From the NCBI RefSeq assembly GCF_001598355.1, contig NZ_BCYU01000012.1, positions 1-64,000 of the forward strand: a DNA stretch of 64,000 nucleotides, written 5' to 3'. The DNA is from Sphingomonas asaccharolytica NBRC 15499 (lineage in GTDB: Bacteria; Pseudomonadota; Alphaproteobacteria; Sphingomonadales; Sphingomonadaceae). Positions within the stretch are counted from its first letter, which is position 1. The number at the start of each line of letters is the position of its first letter. Below are positions 26,726 through 34,886 of this stretch, in pieces. The translations under genes and the position numbers were made by a program. Below the pieces are notes generated by a model that was not told the origin of the DNA, did not search any database, and saw only the letters and a program-made list of their open reading frames with translations.

Positions 26726-28381
26726 CTAGCCCGTCTTGCGCACATAAATCTTGGCGCCGCCGATCCAGGTCTCCTCGACCTTGGTCTGGCGCAAGTCGCT
26801 CGGGCTCGCCAGCATCGGATCGCGATCGACGATGATGAAGTCGGCGAGCTGACCGGGCGCGAGGCGGCCGAATTTTTCCTCGGCGAATCCGGCGTACGAG
26901 CCTCCCTGGGTGAAGGCCCACCATGCCTGTTCGCGCGTTACCTTTTCCTCGGGCCGCCAGCCGCCGAACGGTTCGCCATTGGCGTCCTGGCGCGTGAACG
27001 CCGCCGCCCAGCCGGCCCAGGGATCGGGGCTTTCGACCGGATAATCCGACCCGAAGGCAAGCGGGACGCCGTTGCGCAGCATCGTCGCCCAGGCATAAGC
27101 GCCGACCAGCCGGTCGGAGCCCAACCGCGCCTCGGCCATCGCCCGGTCGGAGGTCGCGTGGGTCGGCTGCATCGAAGCGATCACCTTCAGGCTGGCGAAG
27201 CGCGGCAGGTCGGCGGGATCGACGATCTGGGCATGTTCGATCCGCCAGCGGCGGTCGCCTTTATAGGTGTTGGACATCGCCTCGATCGCGTCGAGCACCT
27301 GGCGGTTGGCGCGGTCGCCGATCGCATGAACCGCGACCTGGAACCCGTCCATCGACGCCCGGCTCATATAATTCTGCAGCACGTCGTCGGTCAGGAACCC
27401 TGCGCCCGACTGACCCGGCGCGTCGCTATAGGGCTTGAGCAGCCAGGCGCCGCGCGAGCCGAGCGCGCCGTCGGCGAACAGCTTGACCCCGGCCATGCGC
27501 AAGCGGTCGTTATACAGCCACGGCGTCGGGCCGCTGCCGCCGATCCGGACCGCGGTATCGACCCCGAGGCCATAGCTCATGATCCGCATGCTCAGCGCGC
27601 CGCGGTCGCCGGAGCGCCGCATCGCCAGCCAATCGTCCATCGACGTGCCCATGTCCGACGTCGCGGTGATGCCGAAGGCAAGCAGGATCTCCTGCGCCTT
27701 CGCCAGCGCGAGGTCGCGCTCCTTTGGCAACGGCTGCGGCACGACCTTCTCGATCAATTGCTGCGCGGCATCGACGAACACGCCGGCAGGCTGGACGCCG
27801 ATCTTCTCGATGCGGCCGCCCGCCGGGGTCGCGGTCTTGGCGGTGATGCCCGCTTCCCTGATCGCCGCGCTATTGGCCCAGCTGGCATGGCCGTCGGCGC
27901 GCTCGAGCCAGACCGGGCGATCGCCGACCGCCGCGTCGAGATCGGCCGCGGTCGGGAAGCGGCCCAGGCCCCATTTCTCCTGGTTCCAGCCGCCGCCCAA
28001 TATCCATTTCTTCTCGGGATTGGCCGCCGCATAAGCGGCGATCTTCGCCTTGGCCTCGTCGAGCGATTTGGTATCCGACAGATCAAGTTCGAGCGCGCGG
28101 AAGCCGAGGTCGATGACATGGCCATGCGCGTCGATGAACCCGGGAAGCAGGGTCCGTCCCTTCTGGTTCGACAGCCAGTCGAGCTTGTCGGGGCGTTTGT
28201 CGCCCGACTGCATCAGCTTCTTGACCTTGCCGTCTGCGCCGATCAGCATCCCGCTGAAGTGGATCACGCGGCCGTTGGCGTCCATCGTGATGCCGTTGAC
28301 ATTGTCGATCAGCCCGTCGGCCAAGGCGGGGGTGGCTATCATCGACAGCGCGACGGCCGCCCCCACCAGCTTACGGATCAT
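26726..28381 (-). CDS. Exported amidohydrolase, YtcJ family
   Basis: 551 residues. Signal peptide (IRKLVGAAVALSMIATPALA). Amidohydrolase-3 domain with metal-binding LLPGFIDAHGHVIDLG (His86, His88), the central WILGGGWNQEKWG of the YtcJ group, HAIGDRAN, IEHAQIV and SDYPVE near the end. These enzymes hydrolyse amide or carbamate-like bonds with a metal centre; the natural substrate of YtcJ proteins is generally unknown. The start at 28381 puts the signal peptide at the N-terminus. Its promoter lies in the 95-bp divergent gap to the threonine ammonia-lyase gene. Confidence 0.9.
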   Translation of the reverse strand: MIRKLVGAAVALSMIATPALADGLIDNVNGITMDANGRVIHFSGMLIGADGKVKKLMQSGDKRPDKLDWLSNQKGRTLLPGFIDAHGHVIDLGFRALELDLSDTKSLDEAKAKIAAYAAANPEKKWILGGGWNQEKWGLGRFPTAADLDAAVGDRPVWLERADGHASWANSAAIREAGITAKTATPAGGRIEKIGVQPAGVFVDAAQQLIEKVVPQPLPKERDLALAKAQEILLAFGITATSDMGTSMDDWLAMRRSGDRGALSMRIMSYGLGVDTAVRIGGSGPTPWLYNDRLRMAGVKLFADGALGSRGAWLLKPYSDAPGQSGAGFLTDDVLQNYMSRASMDGFQVAVHAIGDRANRQVLDAIEAMSNTYKGDRRWRIEHAQIVDPADLPRFASLKVIASMQPTHATSDRAMAEARLGSDRLVGAYAWATMLRNGVPLAFGSDYPVESPDPWAGWAAAFTRQDANGEPFGGWRPEEKVTREQAWWAFTQGGSYAGFAEEKFGRLAPGQLADFIIVDRDPMLASPSDLRQTKVEETWIGGAKIYVRKTG

Positions 28382-28476
28382 TCGCGGCCAACTCCCGTTT
28401 CTTGCGCTCAAAACGGAGCGCTCCGGCGGGCATAAGCCGTGTTCCCCCAACACGCCAGATGGTCTAGGCGACGCCA

Positions 28477-29718
28477 ATGACCTCCTCCGAAACGATCGCC
28501 GCCACTATCCCGGTCACCATCGAAGACGTCCGCGCCGCGCATGCGCGCATTCGCGATTCGATCGTCCGCACGCCGACCTTCATCAGCAAGACGCTAAGCG
28601 AACTGACCGGGGCGACGGTCTATCTCAAGTTCGAGAACCTCCAGTTCACCGCGGCGTACAAGGAACGCGGCGCGCTCAACACCTTGCTTCAGCTCGACGA
28701 GGCGGCACGCGCCAAGGGCGTGATCGCGGCGTCGGCGGGCAACCACGCCCAGGGCCTCGCCTATCACGCGCACCGGCTTGGCATTCCGGCGACGATCGTG
28801 ATGCCGACCAACACGCCGATCGTGAAAGTGACGCAGACCGAGGGGCATGGCGCCAAGGTCGTGCTCCAGGGCGACACGTTCGACGCGGCCTATGCCCATG
28901 CCCGCCAGCTCGAGCAGGAATGCGGCTTCACTTTCGTCCATCCGTTCGACGACGCGCGCGTCATCGCCGGCCAGGGCACGGTGGCGGTCGAGATGCTCGA
29001 GGACGTGCCGGCGATCGACACCTTCCTGACCCCGATCGGCGGCGGCGGCTTGATCAGCGGCATGGCGGTGGTCGCCGCAGCGGCCGACCATCCGATCGAA
29101 GTGGTCGGGGTCGAAGCCGAGCTCTATCCGTCGATGTACAACCGCATCAACGGCACCCAATATCCCTGCGCCGGCGACACGCTGGCCGAGGGCATCGCGG
29201 TCAAGGAACCGGGCGGGATCACCTCGGCGATGGTCCGCCAGCTAGTCGACGAGATCGTGTTGGTCGGCGAACGCAGCCTAGAACAGGCGGTCAGCCTGTT
29301 GCTGCAGATCGAGAAATCGGTGGTCGAGGGTGCCGGCGCGGCTGGGCTCGCGGCGCTGCTCGAACATCCCGATCGGTTCAAGGGCAAGACCGTCGGCGTG
29401 GTGCTGTGCGGCGGCAATATCGACACGAGGCTGCTCGCCAACGTGCTGCTGCGCGACCTCGCGCGGTCGGGCCGGCTGGCGCGGTTGCGCATCCGCTTGC
29501 AGGACCAGCCGGGCGCTTTGTTCAACGTCGTCCGCATCTTCAGCGACCAGCGCGTCAACATCATCGAAGTCTATCACCAGCGCGTGTTCACCACCCTGCC
29601 TGCCAAGGGCCTGATCACCGACATCGAATGCGAAGCCCGCGACCGCGCGCATCTCGACCGGCTGGTCGCGGCGCTCAAGGCAGCGGATTACGAGGTGACG
29701 CCGGTGGAGTTGGCTTAG
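28477..29718 (+). CDS. ilvA: Threonine ammonia-lyase (threonine dehydratase) with ACT-like C-terminus
   Basis: 413 residues. Fold-II PLP enzyme: Lys62 in AAYKERGALN binds the cofactor, SAGNHAQGLAYHAHRLG, and the phosphate-binding PIGGGGLISG. The C-terminal part (about 335-413, RLRIRLQDQPGALFNVVRIF) is an ACT-like regulatory domain. It converts threonine to 2-oxobutanoate and ammonia, feeding isoleucine synthesis; the length and ACT tail resemble the 400-residue form (tdcB/ilvA short type). The ATG follows a divergent promoter shared with the amidohydrolase. Confidence 0.93.
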   Translation: MTSSETIAATIPVTIEDVRAAHARIRDSIVRTPTFISKTLSELTGATVYLKFENLQFTAAYKERGALNTLLQLDEAARAKGVIAASAGNHAQGLAYHAHRLGIPATIVMPTNTPIVKVTQTEGHGAKVVLQGDTFDAAYAHARQLEQECGFTFVHPFDDARVIAGQGTVAVEMLEDVPAIDTFLTPIGGGGLISGMAVVAAAADHPIEVVGVEAELYPSMYNRINGTQYPCAGDTLAEGIAVKEPGGITSAMVRQLVDEIVLVGERSLEQAVSLLLQIEKSVVEGAGAAGLAALLEHPDRFKGKTVGVVLCGGNIDTRLLANVLLRDLARSGRLARLRIRLQDQPGALFNVVRIFSDQRVNIIEVYHQRVFTTLPAKGLITDIECEARDRAHLDRLVAALKAADYEVTPVELA

Positions 29719-29763
29719 TCCGCAATTTGCCGCGATCGCCGACAGAGAGGTATGTTTGGCTGC

Positions 29764-30660
29764 CTAGCCGATTGCCTTTTCCGGGCGCTGTTCCGTCAGA
29801 TGCAGCCAGACGCCGAGCGCCATTAGCAGCCCGGCGCCCAGAAGCGACCAGCTCCACGCTTCTCGCGGAACGACAAGGCTGAGCGCCGCGCCGAGGAACG
29901 GCGCCGTCGAGAAATAGGCGCCGGTCCGCGCCGCGCCGACCTGGCGCAGCGCCAGCACGAACAGCACCAGGCTGATCCCATAACCGAATAGCCCGATCAG
30001 GCCGGAGAGCGCGATCGAGCCCATGGACGGCACGGCGGCACCGGCCATCAGGGCAAGACCGACGTTCACGATACCGGCGACCAAACCCTTCACGGCCGCC
30101 AGCGCCGGCGCGTCGGCGTGCGAAATCCGCGACGTGCAATTATTGTCGATTGCCCAGCACAGACAGGCCGCCCCGATCGCGAGCGCGCCGCCGACCATTG
30201 CCCGACCCGATCCTCCGCCTAGCGACAGCAACGCCGCACCGGCGACGATCGCCATCATACCGAGGCCGATGCGGAGATTGAACGGCTCCCGAAAGACGAT
30301 CCAGGCGATCAGCGCGGTGAAGACTCCCTCCAGCGTCAACAGCAACGATGCCGCCGATCCCGTCACCGTCGTCAGTCCGAGCATCAGCAGCGCCGGTCCG
30401 GCCATACCGCCGAACACCACCGCGGCGGCCAGCCAGGGCAAATCGGCCCGTTCGAACAGCCAGCCCGTCTGTCCGCTAGCGACGCGCAAGATGGTGAGGC
30501 CGATCCCCGAGCCGAGATATAGCAGGCCGGCGAGCATCAACGGATCGACATCCGACACGACCGCCTTGGCGGCCGGCGTGGAGGCGCCGAACAAGGCGGC
30601 GGCGGCAATAGCCAGCAATCCGCCTCTGCGTATGTCGCCCAGCGCGAACGGCTTTGTCAC
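29764..30660 (-). CDS. EamA/DMT-family exporter
   Basis: 298 residues, about ten membrane helices in two EamA repeats (roughly 14-140 and 155-287). The helix SAASLLLTLEGVFTALIAWI is typical of the family. DMT proteins export metabolites or small ions, but some act as metal exporters. Its ATG overlaps the TGA of the CsoR/RcnR-like gene by 4 bp, so it is co-translated with that regulator and probably is its regulated transporter. Confidence 0.9.
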   Translation of the reverse strand: MTKPFALGDIRRGGLLAIAAAALFGASTPAAKAVVSDVDPLMLAGLLYLGSGIGLTILRVASGQTGWLFERADLPWLAAAVVFGGMAGPALLMLGLTTVTGSAASLLLTLEGVFTALIAWIVFREPFNLRIGLGMMAIVAGAALLSLGGGSGRAMVGGALAIGAACLCWAIDNNCTSRISHADAPALAAVKGLVAGIVNVGLALMAGAAVPSMGSIALSGLIGLFGYGISLVLFVLALRQVGAARTGAYFSTAPFLGAALSLVVPREAWSWSLLGAGLLMALGVWLHLTEQRPEKAIG

Positions 30661-30923
30661 AGATATTTGGCCAGGATGGCGATGCGCGCCAATTCTTGTC
30701 GGCCGGCGTCGGTCAACGGTCCGGTCGCGGTCTCCAGATGATGCTCGATATGGTCGATGACCAGCACCTTCTTTGCAGCCTCGAGCGCGCTGACCACCGC
30801 CTGCATCTGTTGCGCTATCTCGAGACCTTCACGGCCGGTCTCGACCATGTTGATGATTGTGGCGAGGTGCCCGTGCGCGCGGCGCAGACGGTTGAGAAGC
30901 TTGGGATCGTTGGCGTGTGACAT
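30657..30923 (-). CDS. CsoR/RcnR/FrmR-family sensor repressor lacking the conserved Cys
   Basis: 88 residues from ATG at 30923 (a GTG at 30932 is possible). All-helical DUF156 domain: KLLNRLRRAHGHLATIINMV, IAQQMQAVVSALEAAKKVL, DHIEHHLE. His3, His58 and His62 match RcnR/FrmR ligands, but the family's key Cys (position 35 in RcnR) is Gly33 here (GREGLEIAQQ). It may sense a different ligand or be metal-blind. The start at MSHAND matches RcnR (MSHT..). A CsoR-type palindrome directly precedes the gene, and a DMT exporter follows in the same operon. Confidence 0.88.
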   Translation of the reverse strand: MSHANDPKLLNRLRRAHGHLATIINMVETGREGLEIAQQMQAVVSALEAAKKVLVIDHIEHHLETATGPLTDAGRQELARIAILAKYL

Positions 30924-30932
30924 TGCGCCCAC

Positions 30933-30953
30933 ATATCCCCCCGGGGAGGATAT
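30933..30953. promoter_or_regulatory. CsoR/RcnR-type operator
   Basis: 21-bp palindrome with G/C tract: left half ATATCCCCCC (30933-30942), right half GGGAGGATAT (30944-30953), 9 of 10 positions complementary. A central run of G/C flanked by AT is the signature of this repressor family. It overlaps the start region of the regulator gene, which implies autoregulation. Confidence 0.7.
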
Positions 30954-31115
30954 GGCCAGTCTCGATATCGGCTCATCTCAGCTCGGCGAAGTGTCGCGGT
31001 CCGAAGAGGTCAGCGGATCTTCAGCAACCATGAAGCGGCCGGCGCGCCGCCGCGTTCGGGGTTGGCGGCGCCATCATCGCCGCGAGCCTGAACGTGCTTT
31101 CCCCGCCCGGACCGT

Positions 31116-31817
31116 TCACGCAACCTTAGCGAAGCGCGCGTCGGCCGACGCCCAATTCGTCGTCGCCATGAAGGCGTCGACATAGGCGGCCGCCTTTGCG
31201 CCATAATCCATGGCATAGGCATGCTCGTACATATCGAGCGCGAGGATCGGCGTGCTGCCGGCCAAGGTCATACTGTGATCGGCCGCCCATTGGTTGACCA
31301 GGCGATTGTCGCGGTGGCTGTATGTCAGCAGCACCCATCCCGATCCGCCGCCGAGCGCCTTGCCCATGTCCGCAAACTCGGCGCGCCAACGGGCATTGCT
31401 CCCGAAATCGCGCTCGATCGCGGCGGCGAGCTTCGCGCCGGGTTTCGACGGCGCACCCAGGCCGGCGAAATACAGCTCGTGCAGGATCATCGAGTTCCAG
31501 GCGATCAGCTCCTCGCGCTTGAGCCCGTTGATCTGGAATCCCGGTGCGGTCGCCGGGTCGAGCGCCGCGACTTGCTCAGTGATCGCACCGATCCGCTTCA
31601 CCGCGCCGACATAATTGTTGTCGTGATGGCTAGTCAGCAACTTCTCGGAGAATCCGGTGATGCTCTTTGGATCGAACGGCAGCGGCAGCGGCAGCGGCGC
31701 ATAGCCGACAGCGATCGGCGCGGCGGCAGCGGCGCTCGCGGGCAGGACGGCGGCACCGACCGACAGCAGCGCGCCGGCGGTCAGCAGATCACGACGGTCG
31801 AGGCGAGCATCTGTCAT
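31116..31817 (-). CDS. Exported Fe/Mn-type superoxide dismutase
   Basis: 233 residues. An N-terminal RRDLLTAGALLSVGAAVLPA segment looks like a Tat signal, so it probably acts in the periplasm. The SOD fold follows: SHHDNNYVGAVKRI, MILHELYF (His113), and ALDMYEHAYAMDY with Asp195 and His199 as metal ligands. The N-terminal ligand region is unusual (LLTSHHDNNY instead of the common YHYGKHH), and the final motif has DMYEHAY instead of DVWEHAY. It converts superoxide to hydrogen peroxide and oxygen; metal preference cannot be told. Single gene. Confidence 0.85.
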   Translation of the reverse strand: MTDARLDRRDLLTAGALLSVGAAVLPASAAAAAPIAVGYAPLPLPLPFDPKSITGFSEKLLTSHHDNNYVGAVKRIGAITEQVAALDPATAPGFQINGLKREELIAWNSMILHELYFAGLGAPSKPGAKLAAAIERDFGSNARWRAEFADMGKALGGGSGWVLLTYSHRDNRLVNQWAADHSMTLAGSTPILALDMYEHAYAMDYGAKAAAYVDAFMATTNWASADARFAKVA

Positions 31818-31865
31818 AACCTAACTCCCTTATTCGAAAGGCCGAATAGAAGGCCCGATCGACGA

Positions 31866-33269
31866 TCACCGGACGATCCCCGCGAGGTTGAGCGCAATGC
31901 CGATCGCGGATGCCCCTCCGAGGGTAGTGAAGATGCCGAGCTTCAGCCGGAACACCGCGAGGATCGCGAGGGCAGCGAGCGCCGCTGCCCAGGGATCGAC
32001 GCTCGCGAAGACCGGCGCGTCGAAATGGACCGGCCCGGCGGTAACCGGCACCGTGGCGCGAAAGATCGTGTGGATCGCGAACCAGATCGCGAGGTTCAGG
32101 ATGACGCCGACCACCGCCGCGGTAATCGCCGAGAGTGCGCCCGACAGCGCGACATTACCGCGCAGCCGCTCGATGAACGGAGCCCCGAGGAATATCCACA
32201 GGAAGCAGGGGATGAACGTCACCCAGGTCGCGAGCAGACCGCCGAGCGTGCCGGCAAGCAGCGGCGGGAGCATTCCGGGATGTCGATAGGCGCCCATGAA
32301 ACCGACGAACTGGAGCACCATGATCAGCGGGCCCGGCGTCGTCTCCGCCATGCCCAGTCCGTCGAGCATCTCCTTGGCGGTCAGCCAGTGATAGCCGTCG
32401 ACCGCTTGCTGCGCGACATAAGCGAGCACGGCATAAGCGCCGCCGAACGTGACGACAGCCATCGTCGAAAAGAATGTCGCGATCTTCGTGAAGACGTCGC
32501 TCGGTCCGAATAGCAGCAGCAAGGCGGCGACCGGCGCCAGCCACAGCACCAGCCAGATCGACGCTTGCCGCAACGACTGACCAAGCGTCGGATTGGCATG
32601 CGCCGGCAATTCCTCGCCCAGCAGCGTCTCCGCGTCGGGCACGATTGTTCCCTTGCTCGCGCCGTGGCCGCCGCCGACCAGAAAGGCGGCGATGCCGGCG
32701 CGGCTGCCAACATAGCCGATCAGTCCCGCGCCGAGCACGATCAGCGGAAATGGCATGTTGAAGAAGAAGATCAGGATGAAGGCGCTGCCTGCCAGCATTC
32801 GCATCGCATTGTTCTTGAGCGCCCGGCCGCCGATCCGCACCACCGCCTGCAGCACGACCGCGAGCACCGCGCATTTGAGACCGAAGAACAGCCCGGCGAC
32901 CAGCCCGACATGGCCGTAAAGCACGTAGATCCAGCTCAGCGCCATGATCGCCACCACGCCGGGCAGTATGAACAGGCCACCGGCGACGATCCCGCCCTTC
33001 GTGCGGTGCATCAGCCAGCCGATATAGGTAGCGAGCTGCTGCGCCTCCGGGCCGGGCAGCAGCATGCAATAATTGAGCGCATGCAGGAATCGGTGCTCGC
33101 CGATCCAGCGTTTCTCCTCGACGAGGATGCGGTGCATGACCGCGATCTGTCCGGCCGGCCCGCCAAAGGACAAAGCGGCGATGCGCAGCCAGACCCAGAA
33201 CGCCTCGCCGAGCGACACCGGCTCCGGGCGAATTGCGGGCGTCGCGGTATCGAGCGCGGCCGCGGTCAT
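31866..33269 (-). CDS. chrA: Chromate transporter ChrA (CHR family)
   Basis: 467 residues, long bidomain CHR form. Two homologous halves, each with the CHR signature: FWVWLRIAALSFGGPAGQIA in the first and MAVVTFGGAYAVLAYVAQQA in the second. About ten to thirteen membrane helices. It exports chromate from the cytoplasm and gives chromate resistance. The ATG at 33269 overlaps the stop of chrB (ATGA), so the two are translationally coupled; the longer frame upstream is within chrB. Confidence 0.93.
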   Translation of the reverse strand: MTAAALDTATPAIRPEPVSLGEAFWVWLRIAALSFGGPAGQIAVMHRILVEEKRWIGEHRFLHALNYCMLLPGPEAQQLATYIGWLMHRTKGGIVAGGLFILPGVVAIMALSWIYVLYGHVGLVAGLFFGLKCAVLAVVLQAVVRIGGRALKNNAMRMLAGSAFILIFFFNMPFPLIVLGAGLIGYVGSRAGIAAFLVGGGHGASKGTIVPDAETLLGEELPAHANPTLGQSLRQASIWLVLWLAPVAALLLLFGPSDVFTKIATFFSTMAVVTFGGAYAVLAYVAQQAVDGYHWLTAKEMLDGLGMAETTPGPLIMVLQFVGFMGAYRHPGMLPPLLAGTLGGLLATWVTFIPCFLWIFLGAPFIERLRGNVALSGALSAITAAVVGVILNLAIWFAIHTIFRATVPVTAGPVHFDAPVFASVDPWAAALAALAILAVFRLKLGIFTTLGGASAIGIALNLAGIVR

Positions 33270-34114
33270 GCCGGGGCCTTTCCGCGCGAAACCTTGGACT
33301 GGTGCGACACCCAGTCGTGCGTCTCGTGCGTGGCGTCGCGGCACCAGCGAAACAGCGCGTCATAGACTAGCATTCCGGCCTCGAGCTGCGCCAGGTCATC
33401 GGAATACATGCGCGATAGGCCGAGCGAGATGGCGAGCAGCCCGGCGGCCTGCGGCACCAGCTCCGGACGCCCGGTATCGGCACCGCGCACAATCTCGGCC
33501 AGTCGCGCGAGGCCGGGCAGGCTTGGCAGATCGAACCGCTCGACCATCACGTCGAACGTGCAGCGCTCGCCATCATGGCTCCAGATCACGCCGTCGCCCT
33601 CGACATCGAACGGCGCCGCCCCGAAACGCTCGGCGACACCGGCGACTTCCGACGGGCTGACGAACAGGAACAATGCTTGCGGATCGACGAAGCGGCGGAT
33701 CAGCCAGGGGCAGGCGATGCGATCGACCTTGGGACGGGCCCGCGTCACCCAGAGCGTGCGGCCCTGCCCGTCGCGCTTTGGCAACACCGCATCGGGGACC
33801 ATCGGCAGCCCGGCGGTTGCCCAGCCAACTATGCCGCCGTCGAGGATTTCGGCGGCGTTTCCTTCATGCCGCAGCCATGCCGCGACCCCCTCGCTGAGCG
33901 CCTGTCCGTGTTGACCGGCAACCACGATGCTGCGCCCTGCGAATTCGCGCGCCCAGTCGGTGACGGCGGCGTGATCCCGCCGCAGCGCGCCGGGCAGATA
34001 GCGCGGGTCGGCGGCAAAGTCGTCGGCCGTGCGGACGTCGATAATCGCCGGACAATTCGGCGTGCCGATCAGGCGCGCAAGTTTGTCGGGGGTGATCGCA
34101 TTGATGACGGGCAT
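33266..34114 (-). CDS. chrB: Chromate resistance protein ChrB-like, rhodanese domain without Cys
   Basis: 282 residues. Residues 1-105 form a rhodanese-like domain (AIIDVRTADDFAADPRYLPG, EILDGGIVGWATAGLP), but the active-site loop reads VVAGQHGQALSE and has no Cys where rhodaneses carry one. Residues about 118-280 are the ChrB C-terminal domain (LWVTRARPKVDRIACPWLIR, VIWSHDGERCTFDVMVERF). ChrB proteins act with ChrA in chromate resistance, in some bacteria as chromate-responsive regulators. Operon with chrA; a TetR gene lies upstream on the same strand. Confidence 0.9.
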   Translation of the reverse strand: MPVINAITPDKLARLIGTPNCPAIIDVRTADDFAADPRYLPGALRRDHAAVTDWAREFAGRSIVVAGQHGQALSEGVAAWLRHEGNAAEILDGGIVGWATAGLPMVPDAVLPKRDGQGRTLWVTRARPKVDRIACPWLIRRFVDPQALFLFVSPSEVAGVAERFGAAPFDVEGDGVIWSHDGERCTFDVMVERFDLPSLPGLARLAEIVRGADTGRPELVPQAAGLLAISLGLSRMYSDDLAQLEAGMLVYDALFRWCRDATHETHDWVSHQSKVSRGKAPA

Positions 34115-34191
34115 GGTGCGTCCTTCGAGACAATCGGGACGCGATACTTCGGCATGCCGCCTCGTGGGGAGATCGCCGACCCCATGACCGT

Positions 34192-34221
34192 ATTGAGCAA
34201 TGTCACCGTTCGATTGTCAAT
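34192..34221. promoter_or_regulatory. Imperfect dyad between TetR and chrB genes
   Basis: ATTGAGCAAT (34192-34201) and ATTGTCAAT (34213-34221) form an inverted repeat with one extra base. It lies in the 115-bp gap that should contain a promoter for chrBA. It could be the operator of the upstream TetR regulator. Confidence 0.35.
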
Positions 34222-34229
34222 GACGAAGG

Positions 34230-34850
34230 TCAGGTCGCCAAGCCGCCTCGCATCATGTTGGCGACGGTACGGAACACGGCGTCGGCCAACACGCCCGGTT
34301 CTTCGTACAACATCTCGTCCGCGCCAAAGCCGAGTTCGACGGTAAGGCGGATATACAGCCACAGATACTCGCGGCTCATATGCGGAAGGTGCGGCGCATA
34401 GGCCTCGACCAGCTTGCCGGTGACATAACGGTGCGAGTCGATGCGGACATGGGCGAGCCGGGGCGAACCGTGGAGCGCGCGCAGTATCCACACCGCTCCC
34501 GGTTCGGCGCGCGTGATCGCCGCATTCTCCCGCAATAACTCCTCGATATTATCCTGCAGATCGTCGAGCCCCTTGCCGGCGTGGCGCGCGATCCACGCCT
34601 CGAGCACGGCGTTCTGGCGCTCCATCAATCGCAGCCCCAGCGCCTCCAGCACCGAATATTTGTCTTTGAAGTAGCGATACAGGGCGGGGGGCGTGAGGCC
34701 GGCGCGCGCGCAGATCAGATTGGTCGATATGCGTTCGATTCCGACTTCGGCTAGTAATTCCCCCGCCACGTCGAGCAGCAGCTCATAGGTTTGCTGCGCG
34801 CGCTCCTGTTTGGGGAGCGGGCGTGGACTATCGCTGGGAGCCGCGGTCAC
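34230..34850 (-). CDS. TetR-family transcriptional regulator
   Basis: 206 residues. N-terminal helix-turn-helix (AQQTYELLLDVAGELLAEVG ... ICARAGLTPPALYRYFKDKY), then a helical ligand-binding domain (about 80-200). It lies upstream of chrB-chrA on the same strand, separated by 115 bp, and may control them or the cytochrome module on its other side. Its ligand is unknown. Confidence 0.9.
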   Translation of the reverse strand: MTAAPSDSPRPLPKQERAQQTYELLLDVAGELLAEVGIERISTNLICARAGLTPPALYRYFKDKYSVLEALGLRLMERQNAVLEAWIARHAGKGLDDLQDNIEELLRENAAITRAEPGAVWILRALHGSPRLAHVRIDSHRYVTGKLVEAYAPHLPHMSREYLWLYIRLTVELGFGADEMLYEEPGVLADAVFRTVANMMRGGLAT

Positions 34851-34886
34851 GTCAGGCCTTGATCGGTGGTGGCGCGATGGACCAGC

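Noticed and set aside
30757..31185. 142-codon plus-strand frame across the CsoR operator
   Set aside because: Antisense of the regulator and low-complexity downstream part.
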